Shown here: in pieces, positions 34,298-42,983 of the stretch
Layout of the letters: every line of letters begins with the position of its first letter
Position numbering within the stretch: the stretch's first letter is position 1
Notes under the pieces: generated by a model
The model's input: only the letters and a program-made list of their open reading frames with translations
Told to the model about the DNA's origin: nothing
Database searches by the model: none
Translations under genes and position numbers: made by a program
Assembly: GCF_040196175.1 (NCBI RefSeq)
Contig: NZ_JBEFNF010000001.1
Coordinates: 992,001 to 1,056,000, forward strand
From: Halospina sp040196175
GTDB lineage: Bacteria; Pseudomonadota; Gammaproteobacteria; Pseudomonadales; Oleiphilaceae
DNA: 64,000 nt
Direction: 5' to 3'

Positions 34298-35685
34298 TGG
34301 TGAACCCCCTGAGCGACCGAGGTCGCAATACTGTGCTTGTCGGTGAGGTTATAGAGCGTGGGTCGGGTCACACCCAGAAGCCGTGCTGCCTGGGCCATGT
34401 TGTAATCGGCACACTGGAGGGCTTGGGTGATGGCACGTCTCTCTGCATCCTCGCGCACCTGACGCAGGTTAAGCGCTGACGCTGCGTCGTTTTCCGCGGG
34501 ATCCAATTCCAGGTCTGGGGCGGTGATGCGTTTGCCTTCGGCCATGATGGTGGCGCGCTTGACCTTGTTGATCATCTCTCTGACGTTGCCTGGCCAGTGG
34601 TAGGCGCGTACTGAATGTAGGGCATCCTCCGAGAAGGTGAGGCCGGTGCGTTGCATCTGACTGGAGAACTCCCTCAGAAGGGATTGGGCGATCAGAACGG
34701 CATCGCCTTCACGTTCCCTCAGAGCGGGGACTGGGACGGTGATTTCGCTCAACCGGTAATACAGGTCCTCCCTGAAATGTTGGTTGCTGATCAGGGTTTC
34801 AAGATCCTGGTGGGTGGCGGCTACCACACGCACATCCACCGGTATCGGGCGCACGCCGCCGACCCGCTCAATGACGCGTTCCTGTAGAAACCGCAGCATT
34901 TTCACCTGCAGGGCTGGCGGCATGTCACCGATCTCATCGAGGAAAAGGGTGCCGCCGTGAGCGGCTTCCACCTTGCCCTGTTTGCTCTGACTGGCGCCGG
35001 TGAAGGCCCCTTTCTCATATCCGAAGAGTTCGCTCTCAAGGAGGTTTTCGGGGATCGCGGCGCAGTTGATGGCTGCGAAAGGCTTGTTCCGTCTGGGGCT
35101 CAGATCATGCAAAGCCCGCGCCAGAACCTCTTTGCCGGTACCTGTCTCACCAGTAATCAGGGTGGTTACGTCCGCGGGCGCAATCTTCTCGATAGTCCGG
35201 CAGGTCGCCATCATCTGCGGGCTCGAGGCGATAATGCCCTTAAGGCGGACACCGTTATCGCCGACGGCAAGGCGTTCGTTCTCGCGCTCGAGTTCGTAGA
35301 GGCGGAAAGCGCGGTTGACAACGAAGTTGAGAATGTCACTGTCAAGAGGCTTCTGGTAAAAGTCAGCGGCGCCCATGCCTACGGCTCTCACCGCGTTCTC
35401 CCGGTCTTCGCGGCCAGTAACAACGATGACCTTGATGGCCGGAGCCAGGGTAAGCATGTCCTGCAACAGACGGAACCCTTCGCTGGCGCCGCCAGGCTCC
35501 GGGGGAAGCCCCAGATCCAGTGTCACGACCTGGGGTTCAGAACGTCGCAAAGCGGCCATCGCCTCCTCACGGTCTTCAGCGACGGTCACTGTGGTGTACT
35601 CATCAAAACACCAGCGCATCTGGCTCTGAAGGCCAGGGTCATCTTCGACGATGAGCAGACTACGGGATACGGCATTTCCCTGCAT
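34294..35685 (-). CDS. prsR: PrsR-like sigma54-dependent response regulator
   Basis: 463 residues: receiver (1-125, phospho-acceptor Asp57 in VVTLDLGLPPEPGG, a Gly-rich insert typical of PrsR), AAA+ domain (Walker A GETGTGKE at 179-186, GAFTGA loop at 226-231 for sigma54 contact, Walker B GGTLFLDEIGDMP) and a C-terminal Fis-type HTH (NMAQAARLLGVTRPTLYNL). It should activate sigma54 promoters when phosphorylated by PrsK. Its targets are not evident in this window. Confidence 0.9.
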   Translation of the reverse strand: MQGNAVSRSLLIVEDDPGLQSQMRWCFDEYTTVTVAEDREEAMAALRRSEPQVVTLDLGLPPEPGGASEGFRLLQDMLTLAPAIKVIVVTGREDRENAVRAVGMGAADFYQKPLDSDILNFVVNRAFRLYELERENERLAVGDNGVRLKGIIASSPQMMATCRTIEKIAPADVTTLITGETGTGKEVLARALHDLSPRRNKPFAAINCAAIPENLLESELFGYEKGAFTGASQSKQGKVEAAHGGTLFLDEIGDMPPALQVKMLRFLQERVIERVGGVRPIPVDVRVVAATHQDLETLISNQHFREDLYYRLSEITVPVPALREREGDAVLIAQSLLREFSSQMQRTGLTFSEDALHSVRAYHWPGNVREMINKVKRATIMAEGKRITAPDLELDPAENDAASALNLRQVREDAERRAITQALQCADYNMAQAARLLGVTRPTLYNLTDKHSIATSVAQGVHQ

Positions 35686-35773
35686 GGTTTTTCCTTACTG
35701 CGGCCAGCGCAGTCAACGCGTCCTTAGATTGAGCGTATGCCTCTTACGGCCCGATTCCAATAGTGGATGATAG

Positions 35774-37867
35774 TTAACGTGACTCCTGCGGCATTTCAAC
35801 CTCCGCAGAGGTCTCGGATGCGGATAATGGCAGCTGGATGGTGAAGCACGAACCCAGCCCTGGTTCACTGGTCACATCCATGGCACCTCCGATCTGCCTG
35901 ACGTATTCCTGTGCCTGGTACGCGCCGATGCCCATACCCGTCAGCCCTTTGGTGCTCTGAAAAGGGCGGAATAGTGAGTCCCTAATGAAGCTCTCGCTCA
36001 TGCCATAGCCGGTATCCTGAATGAACAGGACAGCGGCGTCGCGGCTCGTCTTGAGGGTAAGGCTGACATCACCGTCACGAGCCGTAGCGTCCTGGGCATT
36101 CTGGACCAGGTGGGCGAGTACGTTCTGTAGCTGCTGCGGATCGGCACGCACAATGACGCTGGTCTCGGGGCCCTCATAGACCGGTGCTGGCTCCTGGGCG
36201 TTGCGCTGGCGGGTCACCTGCTGCGCGAGTTCAGCCACGTCCAGTTCGATCTCCCGCTCTTCGGTCTCCGGTTGCCGGATGTGCTCCACGAGACGGGACA
36301 TTTTGTTTACCGCATGATCCGTGGTGGCGATCATGTCATCGATGAACTGTGGATTGTGCCGGTGTTTCGGGGCATTGCTGACCAGCAGGGATAGTTGCGC
36401 GATCAGTGTCTTGAGGTCGTGAACCATGAATGCGGAAGCCTTATTGACCGCCTCAAACTGCATGGCCCGGGATAGCCGGCTCTGGGCATCAGCCTGGGCA
36501 AGGAAGTTGCTGAGCTGGCGCCCAACAACACGGATCAGGTCAAAATTCTCCCAGTTGAGATCGACACGGGTGAAGGGGGATCCAACCAGTGCAATGCCGT
36601 AGAGTTCACGTCCAAGATAGAGAGGAATGATCAGCCACTGGTCACTGAATTCGAGAATAGCGTCCGGGATTTCCAGAAGGTTGTAGCGCACAGGATCCAC
36701 TGTGTACTCATCCATGTCGAGGATCCATTCGCGTTCCCGGAAGAATCGCACGAGCTCAGCGTCGTCGTCGATCTGGGTATGTTTGGGAGCCATCAGGCCG
36801 ACACAAGCCTGCAGGGCAAAATAGCCCTGGTCACCGCGCAACCAGAGAGCCCCGGTCCGGCTCTCGACCAGCCCTGCCAGTGTGCGTATGGCCCGCTCGG
36901 GCAGGGGAGGGTCTTCGTTAAGATTGCTGAAGGTTTCCGTCATCTTCAGCCATTCGTCGCGGTAATCGTATTTATAGTCAAAAAAGTTCTGGCTGATGAA
37001 CATCATGACCCGGGCTCGGAACCAGTGGGAGCTCATCAATAGGACAAACATCAGGGCAAATCCCGCGACAAACACGATCTGCAGCCCCTCTCCCCATTCA
37101 CCACCTGCCAGCCGGACGTAGTAACCTCCGACGGCGACAATCAGGAGGTAGATGCCGCCGAATACCAGAGTGCCTGCGTGGTAAACGAAGGTACGTGACA
37201 GCTGCAGCTGGACCGGCTGACGGCGGGCGTTGATTAGGTTGACCGCGAACAGGGGTGCGACCAGTGCATTGACCGCACCGCGGGCGTCCCACAAGCCATT
37301 GGAGATGCGATTGAAAAGCAGCGCATCAGCGTAGAGCAGGAATTCAAAGACGAAGATACCCGCAATGCCAAAGCAGATATAGCGGATGCTGGAGCGCCCG
37401 TAGGCCGAAGCATTCCGCCAGATCTGTTCCAGCACAGAGATCCCCAGCAGTGAAATGGCGAGCTGGGCGAACAGCATGGCACGAGCTGAGAGAATAGCCC
37501 CACTCAGAACCCATCCGAGCAATACGGAGAGCGTCAGTAGAACGAGAATTGCCAGAAGGGCGCCGCTGGCGAATACCAGCATACGGCGTGAAACGCGGCT
37601 GTTATCCCGTGCGTCGCGTACCAGAGCGAACAGAACCAGTATCCAGGCCGTATTGCGGGCCAGTTCGGCGAGATAGCGCAGGACGAAGTCCGGCCACCCC
37701 CAGAGTGACTGGGCCGCTATGGCGACAGCCCAGATCGCGGTTAAAGTGGTCGCAAGAAAAAGGACCTGATCCGTTCTGCGCCGCAGGTAACGGTAAGCGG
37801 TGAATGCTGCCAGCACTCCGTAGACCAGAGCGGCTGCAAGATGGCTGACAACACCGAATTCCAGCAA
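35774..37867 (-). CDS. prsK: PrsK-like sensor histidine kinase
   Basis: 697 residues. About eight TM helices (1-290) are followed by a cytoplasmic GAF-like domain (about 310-460), the phospho-acceptor His in FMVHDLKTLIAQLSLL, and an HATPase domain (NAQDAT, DTGYGMSESFIRDSLF, GMGIGAYQAQEYV). The HDLK form of the H-box and the long multi-TM sensor are typical of PrsK. It lies 88 bp upstream of prsR and in the same operon. The signal is unknown. Confidence 0.88.
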   Translation of the reverse strand: MLEFGVVSHLAAALVYGVLAAFTAYRYLRRRTDQVLFLATTLTAIWAVAIAAQSLWGWPDFVLRYLAELARNTAWILVLFALVRDARDNSRVSRRMLVFASGALLAILVLLTLSVLLGWVLSGAILSARAMLFAQLAISLLGISVLEQIWRNASAYGRSSIRYICFGIAGIFVFEFLLYADALLFNRISNGLWDARGAVNALVAPLFAVNLINARRQPVQLQLSRTFVYHAGTLVFGGIYLLIVAVGGYYVRLAGGEWGEGLQIVFVAGFALMFVLLMSSHWFRARVMMFISQNFFDYKYDYRDEWLKMTETFSNLNEDPPLPERAIRTLAGLVESRTGALWLRGDQGYFALQACVGLMAPKHTQIDDDAELVRFFREREWILDMDEYTVDPVRYNLLEIPDAILEFSDQWLIIPLYLGRELYGIALVGSPFTRVDLNWENFDLIRVVGRQLSNFLAQADAQSRLSRAMQFEAVNKASAFMVHDLKTLIAQLSLLVSNAPKHRHNPQFIDDMIATTDHAVNKMSRLVEHIRQPETEEREIELDVAELAQQVTRQRNAQEPAPVYEGPETSVIVRADPQQLQNVLAHLVQNAQDATARDGDVSLTLKTSRDAAVLFIQDTGYGMSESFIRDSLFRPFQSTKGLTGMGIGAYQAQEYVRQIGGAMDVTSEPGLGSCFTIQLPLSASETSAEVEMPQESR

Positions 37868-37903
37868 CTGTTACTCCCTTTGCTCATTCGGAGTCGCGTG
37901 CGT

Positions 37904-38857
37904 TCAGGATTGGTACCGAAGCTCGCGATAGTAACGGAAGATTGTTTCCAGCTGGCGTCCTGGTTCGAACTGGAAACGATGGGCGAACTGACGCCCGTCA
38001 ATAATGACAGGATACTTGAAAAAATCCATCAGATACGAGGGGAAGCGTCGCATATTGAGCGTCCGCAGCATCGTCTTGGGGAGGACCGGCGGGATCGAGG
38101 GAACAGGAATCGGGCGGCAGCCACAGGCCTCGAGCGCATCACGATAGTCCACCCAGTCTTCGGGTGCCACGTTGAAAATGCCAGTATGGGGTTGGCGGTA
38201 GGCGGTCTCGATGGCCCGGGCCATATCCTCGCTGTGAATGAATTGCATCATGGGCGAGAAACCTGCCATAACAGGCGCATTGCGAGAGGCCAGCAGCCGG
38301 CTCATGGTGTTGCGCACACCAGGACCGACGATATTGCACGGTCGCAGGATGGTGATGTTGAGCTCAGGGTTGCGCCACAGGTAGATGGTCGCGAGGTTCT
38401 CCAGCTCTACAGAGTCCACCAGATCCATGCTCAACCCGGCACTTTTCAGTGGATAGGATTCATCGATCAATGCTGGATTAAACGCGTTCGCACCGTAGAC
38501 ATGATAGGTGGAAAGAACAATGACTCGCCTGACTCCGTAGCGATTGCTCAGAGAGAGCAAGCGATCCGTACCAAGGACATTGGCATTGTAACGGCTCAGC
38601 CGGGTTCCTTGGCTGGACATGATGCGTCCGAGATGAATGACACCGTCAAAACGATAGCGCCGGAACAGATCCTCGAAACCGCGCTTCTGGAAATCAACTC
38701 GGTAACTTGGAACATCCGGTCCGAGCCAGACCTCCTGGCGAAAATCCACCGCTACGATTTGGTAATCGTTGCGCAGGCGCTGGATCACCTGCTGGGCGAG
38801 AGCGCCGCCAGCGCCCGTAACCAGCAAGGTAGGTCGGCTGTCCGTCGAGTCGCTCAA
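37904..38857 (-). CDS. NAD-dependent epimerase/dehydratase (extended SDR)
   Basis: 317 residues. A Rossmann loop TGAGGALAQQVIQRL at the N-terminus is followed by NVLGTDRLL and the segment STYHVYGANAF. The canonical YxxxK catalytic pair is not obvious, as the expected Tyr region reads SMDLVDSVELEN, so it may be a non-canonical or structural SDR. Substrate unknown; a sugar nucleotide is the default guess because it follows the acyltransferase by overlap (4 bp) and precedes the prs genes. Confidence 0.72.
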   Translation of the reverse strand: MSDSTDSRPTLLVTGAGGALAQQVIQRLRNDYQIVAVDFRQEVWLGPDVPSYRVDFQKRGFEDLFRRYRFDGVIHLGRIMSSQGTRLSRYNANVLGTDRLLSLSNRYGVRRVIVLSTYHVYGANAFNPALIDESYPLKSAGLSMDLVDSVELENLATIYLWRNPELNITILRPCNIVGPGVRNTMSRLLASRNAPVMAGFSPMMQFIHSEDMARAIETAYRQPHTGIFNVAPEDWVDYRDALEACGCRPIPVPSIPPVLPKTMLRTLNMRRFPSYLMDFFKYPVIIDGRQFAHRFQFEPGRQLETIFRYYRELRYQS

Positions 38858-39672
38858 AACACCCGCTCCCGTTCACTCAGACCCTGATCAATCAGATTAC
38901 TGATGGCATTACGGACCTGATCCACATGCCGCGCCAGGGCCTCCTCGGTCATTTCGGTGGCCGGCTCAAAGCGCATGGGCTCCCCGAAACGCAGCAGTAC
39001 CCGGCTCGGAAGAACTACCGGAGCGGCCACTGGTACATAGGGTACGCCAAGCCAGCGGGCCAGCGGGCGGATATTGCCGAAGGCCGGCATCGTCTCCTCA
39101 CATCCGACCACCCCGACTGGAACCACGGTTGCGTTGTGTTCCATGGCCAGGCGCATGAAGCCACTGCCGAAACGCTTAAGCTGATAACGTTCGCGATAGG
39201 GCTTGCCGGAGCCACGGATGCCTTCCGGGAAAACGATGATTGCCTCACCGTTTTCCAGCATGCGCGCACAGTTCGCCGGATCTCCCAGAACCGCACCTAC
39301 CTGGTTCAGCAGATTGCCCAGCCAGGGCACTGTCGGGAAAAAGCGCTCGATCATGGCGCGTGGAAGACGAGGGTTGCGGCCTCTATTGGCGATGGTATAG
39401 CCGATCATGAGCCCGTCCAGAGGCAGCTGACCGCTATGATTGGCCACAAGCAACACTGGTCCCTCGGGTGGTACGTTGTCCTCGCCACGACTGTCAACAC
39501 GGAACCAGCGGTCATGCACCGGCCGTACCAGTGTCATGCCGATTTTTGCTGCATCCTCCTGAAACCCCCAAGGATCATGCCCCAGACTGCCCGTGGTCTT
39601 GCGTAGGCGATCCACTTGGTGCTCAATCGCTTCAGGCACAATCTGCTTCTTCAGGTATTGTCTCAGTTTCAT
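38854..39672 (-). CDS. Lysophospholipid-acyltransferase-like protein
   Basis: 272 residues from the ATG at 39672; the frame extends upstream to 39750 without family similarity. PlsC-type motifs are present: VANHSGQLPLDGLM (the His...Asp block, with two extra residues between them compared with the usual HX4D), IVFPEGIRGSGKPY and VVPVGVVGCEE. It should transfer an acyl group to a glycerolipid or sugar lipid at the inner membrane. The modified spacing is typical of a subgroup often found next to sugar-nucleotide SDR genes, as here. Confidence 0.78.
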   Translation of the reverse strand: MKLRQYLKKQIVPEAIEHQVDRLRKTTGSLGHDPWGFQEDAAKIGMTLVRPVHDRWFRVDSRGEDNVPPEGPVLLVANHSGQLPLDGLMIGYTIANRGRNPRLPRAMIERFFPTVPWLGNLLNQVGAVLGDPANCARMLENGEAIIVFPEGIRGSGKPYRERYQLKRFGSGFMRLAMEHNATVVPVGVVGCEETMPAFGNIRPLARWLGVPYVPVAAPVVLPSRVLLRFGEPMRFEPATEMTEEALARHVDQVRNAISNLIDQGLSERERVF

Positions 39673-39735
39673 GCCAGGCCCCGGGTTCAGGTATAATAGG
39701 ATTTTTACAGAAAGCATGCGCCGGAGTCCAAGCCC

Positions 39736-40161
39736 ATGGCGGAAGAGCAAGACGACAATCCCAATAATGAAACCAGCCAGGAGCAGCAGCTGGCGGACCG
39801 GATCAAGGATTCAGCGCGCCAGATCTGGCTGGCCGGACTCGGAGCTTATACCAAAGCGGAAGAAGACGCCGAGCGTTTCTTTGAGCGACTGGTCAAAGAG
39901 GGCGAGGACATCGAGGAACGTACTCGGGGCGCCGTAAACCGGCAAGTGAAAGCAGTTGAGGACAGTGTAGGAGAGGTGCGTGACCGCGCCTCGGGTACCT
40001 GGAGTCGGCTTGAGTCGGTATTCGATCAAAGGGTCTCAAGGGCCGTGGACCGACTGGGCATTCCCACTCCGGGGCGAGTCCGCGAACTGGAGCAGCAGGT
40101 TCAGAAACTTCAGGAGGATGTGGATGAACTGCGGACAGAGCTGAAGCGACGCGATGACTGA
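39736..40161 (+). CDS. Phasin family protein (PHA granule-associated)
   Basis: 141 residues. The core QIWLAGLGAYTKAEEDAERFFERLVKEGE is the signature of PhaI/PhaF-type phasins. A charged coiled-coil tail follows (VRELEQQVQKLQEDVDELRTEL). It lacks the Ala/Lys/Pro-rich DNA-binding tail of PhaF, so it is PhaI-like. Phasins coat polyhydroxyalkanoate granules. No PHA synthase or depolymerase is in the window. The next gene is a convergent PhaD-like regulator. Confidence 0.82.
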   Translation: MAEEQDDNPNNETSQEQQLADRIKDSARQIWLAGLGAYTKAEEDAERFFERLVKEGEDIEERTRGAVNRQVKAVEDSVGEVRDRASGTWSRLESVFDQRVSRAVDRLGIPTPGRVRELEQQVQKLQEDVDELRTELKRRDD

Positions 40162-40167
40162 CGCCGT

Positions 40168-40794
40168 CTAGTAGAGATAATTCTTGCTCATCGCCTCCAG
40201 TGCCTCGCGCTCCTCAGCGCGCAGGTAGGGGGCGACCAGTACCATGACCTGATAGACCCCCCGTCCCAGATCTACGGCATCTTTCTCGTTCAAGTGGGAT
40301 AGCATCTCAAAACTGAGCCAGTAATTCAGAGTCAACACAATCTGGTGGCACAGGGCTTCAACCTCCTGATCGCTTGCCAGGAGGATGCCCTGTTCCCGCA
40401 AACTTGCACAGATCCGGCGGCTCGCCTGATACTTCTGTTTCACAATGCGCTGAAAACTTGGCTGCAGGATAGGGTAACGCGACAGGACGTTCACCAGATC
40501 CTGGTACAGGAAGCGATAACGGGCGATGGTTTCGAACAGCAGGTGCAGAAAGAGCCATTGGTCATCGACCGAGATCTCCACCTCGGGTACCGCCAGAAGT
40601 TCCTGGATTTCATGCTCATAGCGATCGTAAAGCTGGGTAACGATGTCGCTTTTGCTCTTGAAGTGGTAATACAGGTTACCCGGACTGATATTGATCTCGT
40701 CCGCGATTTGCAGCGTAGTTACGTTGGATTCCCCGCCCGCATTGAACAGTTCCAGGCTGGCGTCGAGAATCCGGTCACGGGTCTTGCGCTTCAT
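40168..40794 (-). CDS. PhaD-like TetR family regulator
   Basis: 208 residues from the ATG at 40794, which gives the family start MKRKTRDRILDASLELFNAGG. The HTH reads VTTLQIADEINISPGNLYYHFKSK. The C-terminal half resembles PhaD of pseudomonads, which responds to an acyl-CoA-derived signal and activates pha genes. It sits six bases from the convergent phasin, which supports a PHA link, but the true operator is not visible. Confidence 0.8.
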   Translation of the reverse strand: MKRKTRDRILDASLELFNAGGESNVTTLQIADEINISPGNLYYHFKSKSDIVTQLYDRYEHEIQELLAVPEVEISVDDQWLFLHLLFETIARYRFLYQDLVNVLSRYPILQPSFQRIVKQKYQASRRICASLREQGILLASDQEVEALCHQIVLTLNYWLSFEMLSHLNEKDAVDLGRGVYQVMVLVAPYLRAEEREALEAMSKNYLY

Positions 40795-40820
40795 GGGGCC
40801 GCACCATCCCAGTGCAGGAT

Positions 40821-41633
40821 TTACCGACGGAAATCCGCCCATACCGGACAGTGGTCCGAGGGCTTGGTCATCCTCCGGATACTGTAGGAAATACCGCCGT
40901 CTGTCACGCGCTCAGCGAGAGCCTGTGTTGCCAGGATCAGGTCAATACGCAGACCACGCTTGGGGTCACGCTCGAAACCGCGGCTGCGGTAGTCAAACCA
41001 GCTGAAGTCATCCGTGGTCTCAGGGTAAAGGCAACGGTACACATCATTCAGCCCCCAGCCCTTGAGCTGTTGCAGCCACTCCCGCTCTTCCGGCAGGAAG
41101 GAGCACTTGCCTTCGCGCAGCCAGCGTTTGCGGTTGTCCTCACCGATACCCACATCCAGATCAGTGCTGGATATGTTGAGATCCCCCATCACCATCAGGG
41201 GATGCTCGGGCGAATACTGCTCGCGCAGCAGCCTTTGCAGGTCCTGATAGAAGCGTTCCTTGGCCGGAAACTTGGTGGGATGATCCCGACTTTCGCCCTG
41301 CGGAAAGTAGCCGTTGATCACGGTCACTGTTTTATCGCCAGCAGGAATATCCGCGGTAATCAGCCGCCGCTGCGCCTCATCGTCGTCCCAGGGGTAGCCT
41401 CGCTGGACCCGTACCGGCTCGTTCCGGCTCATCAGCGCCACACCGTAATGGCCCTTCTGGCCGAACCAGTTCACGTAATAGCCCAGCTTTTCCACCTCTG
41501 CCGCGGGAAACTGGTTATCCGCCACCTTGGTTTCCTGAAGCCCGATTACATCAGGCTGGTAATCATTGACGAGCTGCTCGAGCTGATGCATCCGCGCTCG
41601 GATGCCGTTAACATTAAAGGTGACAAAGCGCAT
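40821..41633 (-). CDS. xthA: Exodeoxyribonuclease III
   Basis: 270 residues, usual for the family. Starts MRFVTFNVNGIRARM; catalytic motifs LQETKV (Glu), NGYFPQGE, GDLNI (Asp-Asn), DVGIG and the end SDHCPVW (Asp-His). It is a 3'-5' exonuclease and AP endonuclease of base excision repair. The ATG at 41633 is preferred over one seven codons upstream because of the family N-terminus. Confidence 0.94.
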   Translation of the reverse strand: MRFVTFNVNGIRARMHQLEQLVNDYQPDVIGLQETKVADNQFPAAEVEKLGYYVNWFGQKGHYGVALMSRNEPVRVQRGYPWDDDEAQRRLITADIPAGDKTVTVINGYFPQGESRDHPTKFPAKERFYQDLQRLLREQYSPEHPLMVMGDLNISSTDLDVGIGEDNRKRWLREGKCSFLPEEREWLQQLKGWGLNDVYRCLYPETTDDFSWFDYRSRGFERDPKRGLRIDLILATQALAERVTDGGISYSIRRMTKPSDHCPVWADFRR

Positions 41634-41717
41634 AAGTTCAGGATCTTTCTGCATGTGTGGTCGTCATCGGATGTAACGGCGAAACACCCTACCACAGCTT
41701 GAGAGGAGGTGCAGGTT

Positions 41718-42464
41718 TCAGTGGCAGCCGGGTGCACTGTCATGGTCATAGTGTATGTGAGCCCGAAAATTGTCCTCAGGAGTGCGCAGGATATTGGTGA
41801 GTCCGTGAAAATCTGTGAGCTGACGCTGTTCATTGAAGGCGAGGTGGATAGGGTCCACAAACCAGCTGGAGACCCAGCCTGCCACACTGATCCGGAAAAC
41901 ATGCTTGCCTTCAAGCGCCTCTTTTTCAGCGGGTTCGGCCTTGAAGGCGTAAAATTTGCCTCTCGTAGGTGCCAGGAACCCTATCTGCACTGTTTTACCG
42001 TCTGCCACCAGCGTTTGCCAGTTCTGCCGCACCATCACCTCGAATCCAGCGTCAATCACGCCATTATCCGGCGCCTGCACGCGGTAGCTGGTCTCCTCCC
42101 CGCTGCTTGAGCGGTACTGGATCCGGACATGCTCATCCTCGGGGTTGCTGACCTGCATCCGCTCCCCGAAGCGCTTGTCCTCAAGCGTGAAGCTGGGGCG
42201 TGCAGGGGCATCCCCGTAGTCGATGGTTTTGTCCGCAATAATGTCCCCCTCGGGGCTGCGGTAGGTCACCTCATGATTACTGGGTTCCCAGAATCCGTCA
42301 CGGCACTCGCCGGTTTGCACGTGGTGCTCAGTGTAGACCGTTGCACCCGTTTCCAGTGATTCGGCTGTCCCCTCGAATCGAATTGTCTGCTCCGCAGAAG
42401 CGATCACTGCACCGCCTGCTAAAAGCAGTCCAATGGCAATGCAGTTACCAGCGTTGCTCAACAA
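41718..42464 (-). CDS. Exported protein of unknown function, last gene of the lipid operon
   Basis: 248 residues if started at the TTG at 42464, which is six bases after AGGAGG; the longer frame upstream overlaps DUF2878 fully and is not plausible. A signal peptide is followed by a cleavage-like site ASA/EQ. The mature part is mostly beta-strand (TIRFEGTAESLETG, ERMQVSNPEDEHVRIQYRSS), like a lipocalin or YceI-type lipid-binding barrel, and ends RAHIHYDHDSAPG. I do not recognise the family. It overlaps the DUF2878 gene by 20 bp. A role in handling modified lipids in the periplasm is inferred from position only. Confidence 0.65.
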   Translation of the reverse strand: MLSNAGNCIAIGLLLAGGAVIASAEQTIRFEGTAESLETGATVYTEHHVQTGECRDGFWEPSNHEVTYRSPEGDIIADKTIDYGDAPARPSFTLEDKRFGERMQVSNPEDEHVRIQYRSSSGEETSYRVQAPDNGVIDAGFEVMVRQNWQTLVADGKTVQIGFLAPTRGKFYAFKAEPAEKEALEGKHVFRISVAGWVSSWFVDPIHLAFNEQRQLTDFHGLTNILRTPEDNFRAHIHYDHDSAPGCH

Positions 42465-42981
42465 AGGGGGCCTCCTCAATGGATTCCAGCCACTGACTGA
42501 TGCGGACCAGTACGGGATAGACCAGCCCCCATCCCACACCGATTGCCACGATTCCCCAGAGGCCGTAACCGATCTCAATGGTACCGACACGCTCGGCTGC
42601 GCCATAGGCGAGTGCGCCGGCGAAAGGTGGCAAGCCAAACAGAACCAGCCGGTAGTGGCGCATCCAGTACAAGCAGTGGTTTACAGCAGTAGCGAATACC
42701 GCCCAGAGCATCACCAGCCAGACGGGAATCATGCCGCTGTCGAAAGCCCCTTCATAGCCCGGAAATCTGAGGATTCCGAGGTTCTGGTGGACTACATCGA
42801 GAACACTCCCGAGCACGGTCGCCATAAGAATGAACCGGAATTCGCGCTGCGCAAAGGTGCTGATGAACATCAGGTGCGTCGCGACGATTGCCACGGCCAC
42901 AAGGGCCGCCAGCTGACTGGGGTAGAGCACGGCTACGAACCACCCGAGCTGGAACAAGATGAAGTTCGCAAGACTGCGCAT
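42445..42981 (-). CDS. DUF2878 family membrane protein
   Basis: 178 residues with five or six TM helices and the family pattern FQLGWFVAVL, HQNLGILRFPGYEG, PVWLVMLWAVFATAVNH. Function unknown, but DUF2878 genes recur beside cfa-like genes and DUF1365 in gammaproteobacteria. The ATG at 42981 (AGGAG upstream) is chosen over the GTG at 42987. It overlaps the flanking gene downstream and sits two bases after the methyltransferase stop. Confidence 0.8.
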   Translation of the reverse strand: MRSLANFILFQLGWFVAVLYPSQLAALVAVAIVATHLMFISTFAQREFRFILMATVLGSVLDVVHQNLGILRFPGYEGAFDSGMIPVWLVMLWAVFATAVNHCLYWMRHYRLVLFGLPPFAGALAYGAAERVGTIEIGYGLWGIVAIGVGWGLVYPVLVRISQWLESIEEAPFVEQRW

Positions 42982-42983
42982 TA

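Noticed and set aside
31586..40810. 12-bp match (GCCGCACCATCC) between the tRNA-Leu 3' end and bases near 40800 as possible att sites
   Set aside because: Too short, no integrase or mobile genes between them, and the enclosed prs genes look resident.
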